This document shows positions 1 through 12,400 of a stretch of 64,000 nt of DNA, piece by piece. This DNA comes from Emergomyces orientalis (lineage: Eukaryota > Ascomycota > Eurotiomycetes > Onygenales > Ajellomycetaceae), in the NCBI GenBank assembly GCA_002110485.1, contig MOWL01000006.1:62001-126000 (forward strand), given 5' to 3'. Position numbers and translations under genes: made by a program. A model generated the notes under the pieces. The model had not been told where the DNA came from. It saw only the letters and a program-made list of their open reading frames with translations, and searched no databases. Numbering within the stretch: the stretch's first letter is position 1; every line of letters begins with the position of its first letter.

Positions 1-2781
1 GAATCGGGTGGAGCATACACCCACATACCTTCCATGGTAGATATTAAGTCATATTCCCAGATATCGGAATAACTTCGAAAACCGAAGAAGAAACATTCAT
101 TAAAAGTGGGATGAGGAGTTCAATGGCGTCGCCCAGGTCCAAAAAGAAATGAATTGATATCAATGGAGCGTTCGTTTTTTCTTCCGACCATGTAAATCGA
201 AAGGAAAATCTCAAAGCAAATATAAACATCACGCCTCACCCTTCTCTCTCCCCTTTCTATTTGCAGTAAGCTCCATACCGAGACTGTAGAACGTACCGGG
301 ACTGTAGGATCCAAGTTCCAAATCGCAGATGCTGGAGGACTGTTAGGGTAGGTCATTGATCTGCAACCACTTTGATAGAAGATATCAATCTATGAGCACC
401 GGCTTGAAAGGGGAAAACACCCCCCACCCCCCAAATGGCTAGATTAACTATAGCGGCCGGTGGCAACTAGATCGAAATGGTCATCATGCAGGTTTATGAC
501 GATATCCGTATATATTTATATCTTTATATAATCACGGCGCCGAGAAAAAGGGCTTGACAACGACACAAAGGCTCCTCTACCACAGCTGCCGGGGGAGAGA
601 GCAGAGAAGGAAACGAAAAAGAAGAAAAGAGCAAAAGAAAAAATATGAAAGCACGCACCAGGCGCATGTTATAAAGTCTCTCCGTCCCCACCAATGTCTT
701 AAATATGTTCCATAAATGCCCTTCCAATCTTTTTTCTGTTCTCCAACCGAACAGTGGAGAATAAAAGATATTGAATAGAAAGACAAGAAAAGGGGGAACC
801 GAAAAAATGCAATCATGAAAAGATGTCATATCAAAATGATACTCAAAATACCATGTTATCCAGAACAATCACAGCAGCGGCTGTGAATGCAATCAGTTGA
901 TAGATTAATAGGTCTAGGTATCGATTTATCTAGGTGGCCGTATTGTCTGTTAATAGACGGGGTTTATTCATAATGCTGAATAAGTCCTTTCGCTTTCTCC
1001 TTTCGCTTTCTTCTCTCTTTTTCTGAATTCATCATCATATTAAATAAAACCCCAACTCATGAGCAGGCAAGACAACGACCTAGGTAAATTAGATGCCTTA
1101 ACCTCTCAATCTAACAGCCCATGGACGGGCTCCCCAGAGAGTGCGGCAGTCTGACGTCATCCCGTACATAGATCATGTACTGCACGTCCAGTTTCCCCCA
1201 CACTGCAGTCAACCGGGCGGACAGGGAAGGACGGACGAAGACTGACTTCCAACTTTTACAAACCGCTGCCGCTGCCGCAGTTGACCACAACAGAGCCAGC
1301 ACGGTGATGTGATGTATATGTATCTGTCAAGATCCGGACAAGACAGAACAACTGAGGGAATGTGCGTTGCAGGGGAAGTTGTTTTTGTTTTCCATTGTTT
1401 TCCCCCCCGGGGAGGTCCTCTCTCAGCATTGACACGAGCATCTTTCGAGGCATTATGGCAAGCCATCTGGATACGCAGGTACGCAGGTAGGCTATAACCA
1501 GGACATATGATATGATAATGTCCATGTCCGTCAACTGTACACGTAAAATGCACAATACAAGTTAGCTAAAGATACTAGAAAATTTAGTATCTCAAAGAAA
1601 TCACCCCAGCCGCTCGCTTGATGAAATGGCAACAGGGACACTGATATATCCAAAAATCCAAATCCAAATCCAAATCTTAACCAGCAACAAAAAAACCAAA
1701 AAAAAAAACCCCCCGAGAATAATAAACTTGGCAAAGCCAGACAGAAACATAATGCCGATAATAATGATAATCAGCCAACCTGAGCCTACGTGAGGAAGCG
1801 GTGAACGTTTCTATTTATATCAACGGGACACACCAACTGGGGTGTGACACTCCCAAAGTTCCTCGACGACGCACGCTCGTACAGGAATCGGAATCGGGAT
1901 CAGAATCAGGCCTAGAAATTCCTCGGTTTTTTTTATTGTTTTTTTTTAACTTATGGTTTGTTTTTTCTGTGGGAAGAACCATTCAGCCATCCCAGCGTTC
2001 GTCATCGTTCTCGACCTCGACCTTGGTTTTTTCATTCTCGTCCTCGTGTCATCGAATTGAGGAGCCGGGAGGAGTCCGGCAACGCGACAATAACTGATCA
2101 ATCCAATCGATGCAAAGTACGCGAAGCACAGCACAAGGAGAGGGTTATTTATTTTAAAAAAACGGAAGAACAGGAATTCGAGTGAAAAAGAAAAATATAT
2201 GAGAACTCAAGAGACACAGAGAAAGAGAAAAAATTCAACATGCAGCTGGTGCCTGCATAGTCGACTGTCCGTCAGATCAGGATTTGTCGATTTATTTTAT
2301 GAATCTCGCCTTGGGGATTTTTTTTCTTGGTTTTTGTTTGGTTTCCGTCCTTCTGTTTCCCCCTCAAGATATAAGGAGGAATTTTCAACTGTTGAATCAA
2401 TAATTAAAATAATCTAGATCTTAATAAAAAATGCATCAAAGAGGTTGCAACAGTTTTGACCTCTCAACTCAAAACCCACTGGCGGAAAACGATGATAAGA
2501 ATACATCATAAAAATAAACAAAAAATGCAATTATGCATCCCGCCCTGTGAATAACTTGGGGGACCTCTAAATATGCCGACAATGAGCCTTTGTCAGCTGT
2601 ATTTCCAGTAGTTACCGTCAGTAACACCTGGTGGGCACAGCACTGGTGCGAGTTGAGAGGGGATTCCAGAGCTGAAAAAAGGGCATGGCATGACATAGCA
2701 GCAGCAGCAGCCGCCGCCGCAGCGGTTAAAAACTTTTAACAGCGAGAGTTAGGGAGAAACAGGTAAACAGGGCTGGAATTT

Positions 2782-2808
2782 GAGGCAGTGAGGCAGTGAG
2801 GCAGTGAG
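2782..2808. repeat. tandem 8-mer repeat (GAGGCAGT)
   Basis: The unit GAGGCAGT is repeated a little over three times in direct orientation. It is a simple repeat in non-coding DNA with no sign of function. Confidence 0.8.
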
Positions 2809-2888
2809 ACATCCAAACACGGGAGTTCAATAGTAACTCCACGCCCAGATATACTCGAAGCAAGGCGTTGTTGAGATTGGGGACAAAT

Positions 2889-2917
2889 CCCAGCCCAGCC
2901 CAGCCCAGCCCAGCCCA
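2889..2917. repeat. tandem 5-mer repeat (CCCAG)
   Basis: Five to six direct copies of CCCAG lie in non-coding DNA. This is a likely polymorphic minisatellite-like tract. Confidence 0.8.
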
Positions 2918-3700
2918 AGACTCGAAACATCGGCTAGCTATCCCCCATATCCGCAGACATCCACCAGTCAGTCCTTGACCGCCTGAACTGAAAAATCAGG
3001 CCGCTGTTGATGATGCCGCCCGTTCAATAGTTAGTCACAGTAAGATAAATATCACATTTCTCATCTGACAGTATTCTTTTTCGCTTGCTTGGATTATCTT
3101 TCTTTTTTCTTTCTTCCCATTTTGTTCTGCATCTCTGCCTGCGTCCTGACAAAGTACGAGAAGCGATCGCTGGCCGGGACCAGGAGAGAAAACAAAAATC
3201 CAGGCTAACTCCCAGCCTAAATTCAATAGTAATTTTCTTAGTGCGCCAGCCATTTTTTTTTATTTTTCTTTTTAGCCCCCGTCACATCCTATCCGGGCCA
3301 TCCCCCATCCCCCCACCGGCGGCCCCCAAAAGAAAAAACTGGCAAACAGTGAGCGTGGGACTGCTGGCATATGTGAAGGTGTGATGTGATTTGCTCCAGC
3401 CAGGAATAAAATCACAAATAAATGGACCCAAAAAGCCAATAAGCAGCAACCCTTGCAACCCTGGGACACCTTTTTGAATCCCTTGTATTTTCCTTTTTTT
3501 TTTCGCTCTCCCCCAAACGCGGAACTTTTCCACGAGTTTGTTCTCCCAGGTTTGTCAGCAAGCCTCCTTACCTAATATCTCAGTCAGCCTATCAACTGTC
3601 CACGGGTGTCGGTTTCAGTCTGTCACCCCCTCAAATCCTGTCTGTCTCTTGTCATCAACCAGTCTCCGTCCATCTTCTGTGTTCTCCATTCCCCATCCCT

Positions 3701-3719
3701 CCAATCCCTCCAATCCAAT
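3701..3719 (+). promoter_or_regulatory. cluster of three CCAAT boxes
   Basis: CCAAT occurs at 3701-3705, 3710-3714 and 3715-3719. CCAAT is the core site of the HapB/C/E complex, and hapB is the next gene downstream, although its start codon is 2.6 kb away. Binding is inferred from the core motif only. Confidence 0.35.
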
Positions 3720-4120
3720 CGCCTGCTGCCAAACCCTCGAAAATTCCAAGAGATTGATCCTCCCAGTCAGTGGTGGTTGTTTGTCTCGAGTCTCAAATCC
3801 AGGCCCTGTCTTTGGCCAATGTCACGTTGAGGCTCCCTGATTTGTCTGCCTGCTTTCCAACCTGCTGCTGGCTCAAAACCTGCGCGTCTATTTCTTCCAA
3901 CTCCGACTACTGCCACTACTGCCACTGCTGCCGTTCTTCAAGTAAGTATTTTCTCTGCCAATCTGTCTGTTCTGTCAGGGTGTCAGGAGCCTGTCAGTTT
4001 TCTGTCACAAAAATGTCACTGGGCAGAAAAGAAGCTTCTTTGCAAGACCGCCCCCCCCCCTTTTTTCACCAATCAATTTGCCCCAATCTATATATTTTAT
4101 CTCTTGATCTATGATACTTT

Positions 4121-4124
<4 letters not shown>

Positions 4125-4151
<27 letters not shown>

Positions 4152-4152
4152 A
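4125..4152. repeat. (GAT)n microsatellite
   Basis: About nine GAT units lie within the presumed hapB leader. The tract is a simple trinucleotide repeat. Confidence 0.85.
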
Positions 4153-5272
4153 GAAGGCTATGTTTATTTCTGACAGTTCATCTGTGTTTAGATATATATT
4201 CTTCTGCTCTCTGTTTCTCATCCCCTTCTGCCAGTAGCTGTTCCGAGGCTTTGAAACACGCCCCCCGCCCCCCCCCCCAAAAAAAAAAAAAAAAAGTAAA
4301 AATTATAAGAATACATGACAATTATAATCAGCAGAAACAGCAAGCAATTGAGCACAACCCTATATATATATTATCATTATTATTATTGTTATATCTACGG
4401 AATACGGACTGTGTACATTTATTTATTCTTGCGACAAGAACCAGTAAGTGTTATCGTCTATTATTATTATTGTTATTCTCCTTCGTCTTCTCCCTCCTGT
4501 GACGAGCAATGATGTAGCCTGCATAGCTCCCGCATTTGCCAACGCACACTTCCTCCCAATTATCTTCTTCCATTTCCCTCGCCTTGCTCTCTTTTTTTTT
4601 TTTTAATCCCTAACCCTTTCTGCATTTTAGCCCTCTTGTTCCATCTCTCTCTTCCGTTGAATGTCTTGTTGTTTAGTTCTTGTTCTTGGTGCTACTGCTG
4701 TTGCTTCAATCCTCTGATCTCGCTCTTTATTCCTCACTTTTATTCTTATTCCAGCCCTTGAATGAATTTTTTATTTTTATTTTTTTAGCCTTGTCTCTCT
4801 CTACTCTCTCCACCCAGCCCTTTTCCCCAACGTTGCACTCGCATGGTTGGTTCTCGGTCTGTTTGTCTCCCTCTGGCATCAGAATCCCGGCTTCAATATT
4901 ATCATAGCACCCACCCCCCCCCCGTCTCTTTATTTTTCTAATCCTTAATCCTCGACTTTGGTCCTACTTGGCAGTCCCGACAATCCTCTTTTGCCCCAGA
5001 AATTACCCGGCTCCAGTGACCAGCTTTGGGCACCGCCTCAGATCGGACCTACGACGTGGCAGACGCTAGCTGATATTCCCCATCCCCTGCCTCTCTACCC
5101 TCTGCCTGTGCCTCTGCAGTCTCCCCCCAGCGCGCCCATTATTATTCCATCAGTATTATCCTGATCAAGAAACATATCCAGAACACGAACTGCAGCCACC
5201 GCTTGCGCTGTCAATCGCTGGGCCTTGTTTCGATTTCTGCTGATTTTTACCATTTTCAATTTTTCAACCTTC

Positions 5273-5293
5273 TTTTTTTTTTTTTTTTTTTTT
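5273..5293. repeat. poly(T) tract
   Basis: A run of 21 T lies in the pyrimidine-rich leader region upstream of hapB. Confidence 0.9.
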
Positions 5294-6335
5294 GTGTTCA
5301 TTACCTTTTTTGGGCGGCAATTCTTCAGCCTGCACGTTTTCGTTTTTTGGCTTCCTTTCTTTTCTTTTCACCTTGTTCCCTGATTCTTATTGTCACAACT
5401 TTAAAACTTATTATTGCTTTCCCCCCACCCTAAAGTAAAGGAAAAAATATAGTACCCGCACCCAACGCCGAAAAGAAAAGAAGAAAAAATTGGAAAAAGA
5501 AACGAAACGAAAACAAAACCGACCATTGCAATCTCTTTGACAACACATCAACGCGCTCTTGTCACCCACCTTGCCCTTACCCCCGGCTTCCTGCATCAGA
5601 GCCCAACCACGTCTACATTGCGACTGCGCTGTTCAACCATCGCTCAAAAACGACCATTTTTAAACCTTCATATTACCTGTTTCTTTAATCCCTTTTTCCT
5701 TTTTTCAAATCGAGCCCTCGTCCGTCATCGCGTTGAATAAATTCCTGAAACCCGTTTTACTCGACTGTGTCAACCAAAGAAAGCAAGCGAAAGAAAAAAA
5801 AATCGTGCGTTGAGCGTGTGCACACAAACACACACAGCCGATCAGTTTTTTGGCGCCGACCGCTTGTATTGGTCTGTTTGCCTCTCCCACCCGGACCTAA
5901 ATCCAGTGACCATCCCACTGCTGCATTAGGTGCTGACGCGACCGAAGAGGCTGCAGATTCTCCATCCCAGCGTTATCGAATCATTTGTTCGCGCTTCGTG
6001 TGTCGTCCCCCTTCAAACATAACTCTCGACTCTCGCCGCCCCCGTTCCCCGTCCCACCCTATCCTGTCAGCTTCCATCCCATCCTATCCCTCGATCGGAA
6101 AGCACTCGCTGCCCGCCGCTCCCTTTCACCAACGAAAGTAATATATTACTGGCTTGCGACTCCATTGGTGCGCTTCTCAACGCATTGCCGCTGGTTTAAG
6201 CCAGGCAGAACTTGCGGTGGAATCTCAGCTCCTCGTTCGCTGGCTCGATTAAAAAAAATTAAAAAATAAAAAGGGAAAAAGGAAAAGGCCAACGAATTTC
6301 TCTTTACGTCGTTCCACCCAACCAACGCGACAATC

Positions 6336-6895
6336 ATGGAGTATCCTCCACAGTATCAACAACCTCACAACCAACACCCGCACGCGTCCACACACATGCC
6401 TCCGTACCAAACCTCACCTGCCAATGCTGGCCCGCCGGTCGGGTCTATCACCTCTCCCACAAACCCTCAAGCACACCTGCAACATCCCCATTCAAACCAC
6501 CAAGCCTCTCCGATCCTCCCTTCACAATCGCATTACCAACAAACACAAAACGCGCCCGGCCAGGTACACCAACAGATGAATTTCCCTCAACAGTACGCTC
6601 CGCTCCCCCAGACTTATGGAATCTCCCCCACCCAGGCTGCTGCCGCGGCTGCCGCGATGGCCACAGCTGCTGCCTCTGGCCACCAGTTCTACCAACCATT
6701 GCATCAGGACTCAATGGGTGGTGCATTACCATCGGGAGCTCGCGGTTCTCCAAGGCTGCCGTCTTCTCAAGTGAAGAGTGAACGGCATCCAAGATCGCCA
6801 CCGCAAGTACCTGGTCAAATGCCATCCCTCTCCAATCAAGTCCAAATACCTCAAAACGCGTCAATACAACAGCAACAACAACAACCCCCATCGCA

Positions 6896-6931
<36 letters not shown>

Positions 6932-7733
6932 ACGTCGCATGAGTCAACAAGTCAGCAGTCCCCATATACAAAACGCCCAACCCGCCCTCAACCACAACCA
7001 TAATCACGCCATGCAACGACCCCCACCCGGCCCATCGCCCATGTCCGCACCACCCCAACACCCCCAGCATCCTCAACATCCACAACACCCGCAACACCCT
7101 CAACACCCACAACATCCTCCTGCACCACCACAACAACAACAACCCCAACCCTCTCCCGACCTCACCACGTCCACATCCGCCACTGCTCCCCCCGCCGCCA
7201 CCGCCGAAGAATCTCCCCTCTACGTCAACGCCAAGCAATTTCACCGCATCCTCAAACGGCGTGTCGCGCGCCAAAAGCTTGAAGACCAACTCCGCCTCAC
7301 CTCCAAGGGCCGCAAACCATACCTGCACGAATCGCGGCATAACCACGCCATGCGCCGCCCCCGCGGACCGGGCGGCCGGTTCCTAACAGCGGAAGAGGTG
7401 GCGCAAATGGAGAAAAATGCTGCTGCGGGGGTTACGGGGATTGAGAATTTGCCGAATCATGGAAATAACAACTCTGGTGGTGGGGGGGCCGGGGGAAGCA
7501 AAGGGAATTCGAATTCGCATTCGCATTCAGGTGCACAGAATGTGTCGCCGGGGCAGAAAAGGAAGGCGGCAGCGGCGGCGTTAAGTGGGAATGGACAGCA
7601 TGGTGGTCATGGCCATGGCCATGGTGGTGGTGGAGGGAAGAAGGCGAAGACGGGTGGTGCGAGTGCTGGTGCTGTTCAGAGGAGGCCGAGTACGAGTGTG
7701 GATAGTGATGGAGATGGGGATGATGATGGTTAG
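6336..7733 (+). CDS. hapB: HapB, CCAAT-binding factor subunit (NF-YA/HAP2 family)
   Basis: Single-exon frame of 465 residues. Residues about 293-353 are the NF-YA core. The first part (YVNAKQFHRILKRR, then ARQKLE) is the subunit-association helix that docks on the HapC/HapE histone-fold pair. The second part (KPYLHESRHNHAMRRPRG, then GGRF) reads the CCAAT box. N-terminal to the core the protein is rich in Gln and Pro, with a 13-Gln run (residues 187-199) and an HPQ repeat (about 241-261), as in activation domains. The C-terminal tail is Gly/Ser/His-rich, with basic patches (QKRK near 410 and KKAK further on) that may be nuclear signals. In Aspergillus the complex acts with HapX on iron, redox and sterol genes. 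The ATG at 6336 starts a family-like N terminus (MEYPPQYQQP). Function is certain from the core; the low-complexity flanks are typical of filamentous fungi. Confidence 0.96.
6894..6933 (+). repeat. CAG tract encoding poly-Gln in HapB
   Basis: A nearly pure CAG run, with a few CAA, encodes about 13 consecutive Gln at residues 187-199 of HapB. Such a tract is prone to length change between strains. Confidence 0.9.
7056..7118 (+). repeat. HPQ-encoding tandem repeat in HapB
   Basis: About seven tandem triplets (Gln-His-Pro) lie upstream of the DNA-binding core. The codons vary at third positions, so the protein repeat is better kept than the DNA repeat. Confidence 0.85.
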
Positions 7734-9460
7734 ATGGCTATATATATTCCTTTTTTATTGAAAGGAAGGAGGGAGAACGCGACAAGGAAAAAAGTAACAA
7801 AGAAAGAATGAAGCGCGGAAGGAGGGAGAAGGGGGAAAATATGAAGTCATGCCATAGTTTTGCTTTGCTGCTTTGTCTGCTTTGCTTTGCTTCATGCTTA
7901 TTTGCTTGCTTGCGTACTTACATGCGTGCATGCGTACGTGTGTGCTACCTAGGCAGGGGAAATTTTTGTTTTTATTGGGTATGATACTTGCTATTTTTGT
8001 TTGCTTTGCTTTGTTCTGTTATGTTTCTGTTTCTGGGAGCGTCTCTTTTACTTATCTTACCTACCTACTTTACCTGTTTTTGCTTGATTTGCTTGATTTG
8101 CTTGACTTGATTAATTCGATCGAATGCGCCTGGGAATTTGGGGAATATTTTCTCTTTTTCATCTTTCTTTTCTTACCATTCAGTTTTCGTTCGTTCCATT
8201 CGTTCGTTCGGTGTATTCGTGGGAAAAAGATGGATATAACTTCGTTTTACTGCCTGCTCTTTTCCATTTTGTTTTTGCTTTCCTGCTTTGGTTTCACTTT
8301 GATTTTTTTTGTCACTTATTTATTCCAAGCCAGGTTTTTTTTTTTTGGCTGTCATTACCACTTTTCCCACCTTATCCCTGTTTTTGTCGTCTCCTCCGTC
8401 TTCTTCCACTCATGTGATTTTCGCCAATTTTCGCCTTTGTTCTTTTTATCTACGCTTTTACTTACCTACTCTTTCTTTCCAATCTCTTTAATACCGTTTT
8501 CGCCGTCGTTTTATCTATTTCATTCTATTTATGCTGGATCGATTGGCTGGGAGTGTTTAGTGTTTTCTTTTGATTTCGTCCCTCCCGCCTCGCCATATCG
8601 CCATGTCGCCCTCCACCTTACCTACCTCCTCTGCGCCCATCAATATCAAAAATCCACATCCACTCCATTCCACGGTTATTAAGTTTCACTTTTCTTATAA
8701 CGTGTTTATTTGATCCTATCTTTTTTCTTTTTCTTTTATAGCTATATACACTACCAAACGGCCCCATGCCCAATAACCGCTTCGATGCGGAAAGTTTCTT
8801 TTTCATTTATCTATTTATCTATTTATATTTTATTATTACTACTACTACTACTACCTACCAACTACTATTACTATTTTCATTTTTCCCCTTTTTGAAACCA
8901 CTTTCTTGGGCATTTGTTCGTTTGGCGGATTCTTTTTTGATTCATACACAAATCAATTACAGTGCCATTTTCATCAATTTTTTCTTTTTCGCATCTCTTC
9001 TCTTCTTTCCTGGTTCCATTACTTCCATGTACATATGATAACTGCTTCGATGTCAAGAAATGAGCGGGAAAGGAGGCCCAAGCCGGATGGAGGGGGGTAA
9101 AAACCAAAAATCTCTTTTTTCTACTTCTTTTTCACTGTTTCATTTTTCATTTTTCTGGATTCGTTCCGTTCTATTCTATCTGAGATATGATTGATGATGG
9201 TGTTTTTTTTTTTTTTCAAAAATTGTACGAGTTGTATATATTTGATATCATATAGGTTTATCTACTTTCTTAGTGGTTAGAACTTTCTGTGCAATTTCTC
9301 ATCACCTTTCTTGCATTTTCATTTGCAGTTTTGTTTGCATTTATTTTTTTCGTTTGTTGAATTTTTTGCATATTACAGCTAATCTACATAGACTATCAAT
9401 AATTGAATTTACTCAAAAAATCGAATCAAAAGCACTTCTCCTGACTGAAATGTGGTAGGT
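7734..9460 (+). other. T-rich region downstream of hapB, probable 3' UTR and spacer
   Basis: The plus strand is strikingly T-rich over about 1.7 kb, with few G/A blocks. It yields open frames dominated by Phe, Leu, Tyr and Ser. The longest (7873-8682) starts at TTG and has no domain. I read this as untranslated trailer plus spacer and not as coding sequence. Confidence 0.5.
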
Positions 9461-12400
9461 AGATCTGCTCATTCCGCACTAGGTAATTCTAAACAATAAA
9501 TATCACATGACTTGGTTAATCCCGAACCCCCCCTTGACGTCGTAACGAGACAACAACATGTGTGCCGTAATAAGGCACTAATCCTCTTTTCAATATATAT
9601 TTATCCCTGCAGATCAGCATATGTGCCATATCTTTTGACATGCTAAACGATCTCAAATGGATCAAGGCTGGATTGGATGAGCGTGACATCTCCGTTTCAA
9701 CTTTCTTTCATTTTTCTTCCTTATTTTTATCCGCTTCCAATCCTGGGAGTTGTACGTTTGAGTCACGAGCGAATTCACGACCCTATCTGGGGTAAGGGAC
9801 GCGCGAATTGGCCAGAAAGTGGTCGCGGAAAGATAAAGGGCAGGGACTGTGGCAATGTGTTTAAAAAGAAATGGATCTGCCTTGCCTTGTTTTATCTCGT
9901 CTCGTCTCCCATTGACAATACAAAACGGGATACGAAGCGAATTATCAAGTTGATAATCACCATGACAAGATCTTGAGATATCACCATTCCCCCCTGGCAG
10001 CCCTACTCGCCAATGTCACGCATTTTCTTCTGTTCTGTTTTGCTCTCGGTTGGCCCAGTGTCTCTTTTTTTGGCTTGTTTTGTGTCTGGTTAAGGTTTCG
10101 TCCTTGGACGACAAAAAGATTGCCCACTGAGCAAAGTAATTGGTTGATGCAGATATGTCCAATTTCTCCGTCTAACCGCCCAGGTTGGGTGGGAATTATC
10201 AAGTTGTGGCCTCAGGAGACGACGGTGATAGGAGCGCGTGGAGGTAAAAAGGGGAAATGTAAAGATAAGGGTTCCAACATGAGAGGCGTAGGCCTGCCGG
10301 GGGGAACCTGCGGTCCGCCTCGTGCCGACGGAGTTGTCTTAGTTTTCCGCAGAGGAGGTCGAAATATATGGCTAATGGGGATGTCTCATGCCATGTCCAG
10401 CAGCTCATTCAGGAAAATGGCTGTCTCACAGCGTTGAATGGCTAGTCGACCCATGAATGTGCACATCGGGCTTCTTCCTTGATCCTACTCCTGTCCCGAG
10501 TACCTCACCACTACTTTCCCGTGACCCACCTTCACAGAGAATGGATACCTGAACATGGCGCGGGATTCGACAGCGATCATTGTCACTCCCGGCGTCCAAG
10601 AGCTCAGGGGCTACCTCTGTCTGTGATCGACGCAGCATGTATCATACATGTATGGTCCGTGTAGATATACGTGCACATCGCCATTGGCACCAGCCAGCGG
10701 CATGCAGTGGGACCCGCTCGTCCTGACCGCAGGCCCGAACGCTGCCCAGGTAACTAATTTGTACGAAGAAACGACTGGCCACGGACAAATGTCATGCTTG
10801 ATGAAGGAGGCGCGACAGGGCGAGAAAATCCCAACTCCAGCCCCCATCGGCATGCTTACAATGTGGGCCCACCAATTTTCCACCTAATCCCTCGTCCATT
10901 CAGAACGACCAGATGCTCTACCTCAAGCCAAGCTGCCTCCCAACTTAGAGCGATCTCCACCATGTCAAAACAAGCACCACACTCCATGCCCGCATGGAGT
11001 TTCGCTCTCGTGACCTGGCCTCCATACACGAGAACCAGTCGATTCGAACCGTGACAGCGGAGCAAGAAAATGGGATGATATTGTTTGGCGAATAACGATG
11101 GTGGACATCCCTCTCGCCACTTACACTACGCAGCTCATGCCCATCCCCCCGTCTGTGGTTTCCCGCCCGCCCGCCCGTGCTTCTCTGACAGCTTGCTTAC
11201 TTGAAACTGATATTTCCCTTCTGTCACTCCCACCTCGCCTCTCTCTTGCCCTCCTAATTTACATACGCAACGCCTTACGCTATACGACTGCCTTGACACG
11301 AGACATGTGCCATTTTTACCGTTATTTGTGCTTGGACTTCTCTCCGCTTCTCCACTTGATACCTTGGCTGCTGCTAGTGGAGACAGAGACGAATAAAAAT
11401 AAGGCTCCAGACACTCCGCTTCGAGTCCCAGGTAGTCATACTTTGCAATGTTTTTTCCCGTCTACTCTTGTAAAAAGAAATAGGCAGGCACAAAAGCCAA
11501 ATTTCTTACCTATCGCTGTTTTTTCGCTTCCTTTCTCGTGAATTCAAATTTAAGACCACCAACAAGCACGCCGATATGGATGCCATTTAAGATTTGTAAA
11601 GGGGCAAAAATACAGTGGGGTGTGATATACTCTCCTGAAGCCTAGAAGCAGGCTGCTATCCAGCGATTCTGCCCACTTCGACTTTCATACAGAAGCTCTC
11701 TCTAGCCCTCTTCTCCATCCTCGCCGTCACCACCAAGATCGAGCGACGGAGAAAGAGGGGGGAATGCCAGGTTACTAGCTCAGAAACCCATCAAGCTAAT
11801 TTCACCACAGGCCGAAGCACTTCTCTCCCCGTGCCCCTCTGCCTCTATCCCTCTCTCATTTTCTGTATCCGGCTTACCCACATGATATTCTGGTTATTCT
11901 CTCGGATACGTCTTGTTCGGGAAGGCGGGTATGTGGCCTATATCTCACATAAATATTCACATTCCTCCCCTTGTTTTTTCGGATAGGCTTATAAATAGCT
12001 TAAAGGGTGGTGATGATGGGGGATTCTTCGAAGGAAATAGAGTCTCAAGGGAGATCGAACGTGCAGGTAATGCGTTCGATGAGTTTCATACAGCGATGGC
12101 GCAGCAGAGTGGTGTTACAAGATGGGTGGAAGGAGCGGTGAGGATGGGCTTTGCTTACACAGATGAGAATTGTGAAGATTTCTCTTAAAGCAGTTTGAAT
12201 AAAACGTTGGTTATAGTCCGCGCCTGCCTGGATCTCAGTTAGAACAGACAGACGGGAAGCCTGTTGAACGCAGCAATTGTCTTGGGCACGGTGGCTTGGG
12301 TAAGGTGGCGGTAGATAGGTACATGTCCAAGCAAATTCAGAAGGGTATTTGGGACAGTATAGAAAAGAACACGAGATAAATTATTATAGCAGGTGTAAAA

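Larger units (their letters stand above)
1..3500. other. gene-poor stretch, no coding gene supported
   Basis: Only short open frames (up to about 114 codons) occur here, without recognisable domains. They overlap in conflicting frames and many begin at non-ATG codons. The stretch has A/T homopolymers and small tandem repeats (2782-2808 and 2889-2917). A minus-strand frame at 120-356 could be the edge of an exon of a gene to the left, but nothing in it is recognisable. Confidence 0.5.
3500..6335 (+). promoter_or_regulatory. pyrimidine-rich leader/promoter region of hapB
   Basis: About 2.8 kb of C/T-rich DNA on the plus strand precedes hapB, with long T and C runs (for example T21 at 5273-5293) and no credible coding frame. 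Good donor-like GTAAGT sites occur at about 3941 and 4444, so a spliced 5' UTR is possible. Three CCAAT boxes cluster at 3701-3719; single ones occur at about 3816 and 4082, and inverted ones (ATTGG) near 5866 and 6164. Fungal promoters often carry C/T-rich tracts near transcription starts. The transcription start cannot be placed from sequence. Several ATG triplets in the region would act as upstream ORFs if the leader is transcribed whole. Confidence 0.45.

Noticed and set aside
7873..8682. 269-codon plus-strand open frame after hapB
   Set aside because: It begins at TTG, is dominated by Phe, Leu, Tyr and Ser from a T-rich strand, and has no domain or orderly membrane pattern.
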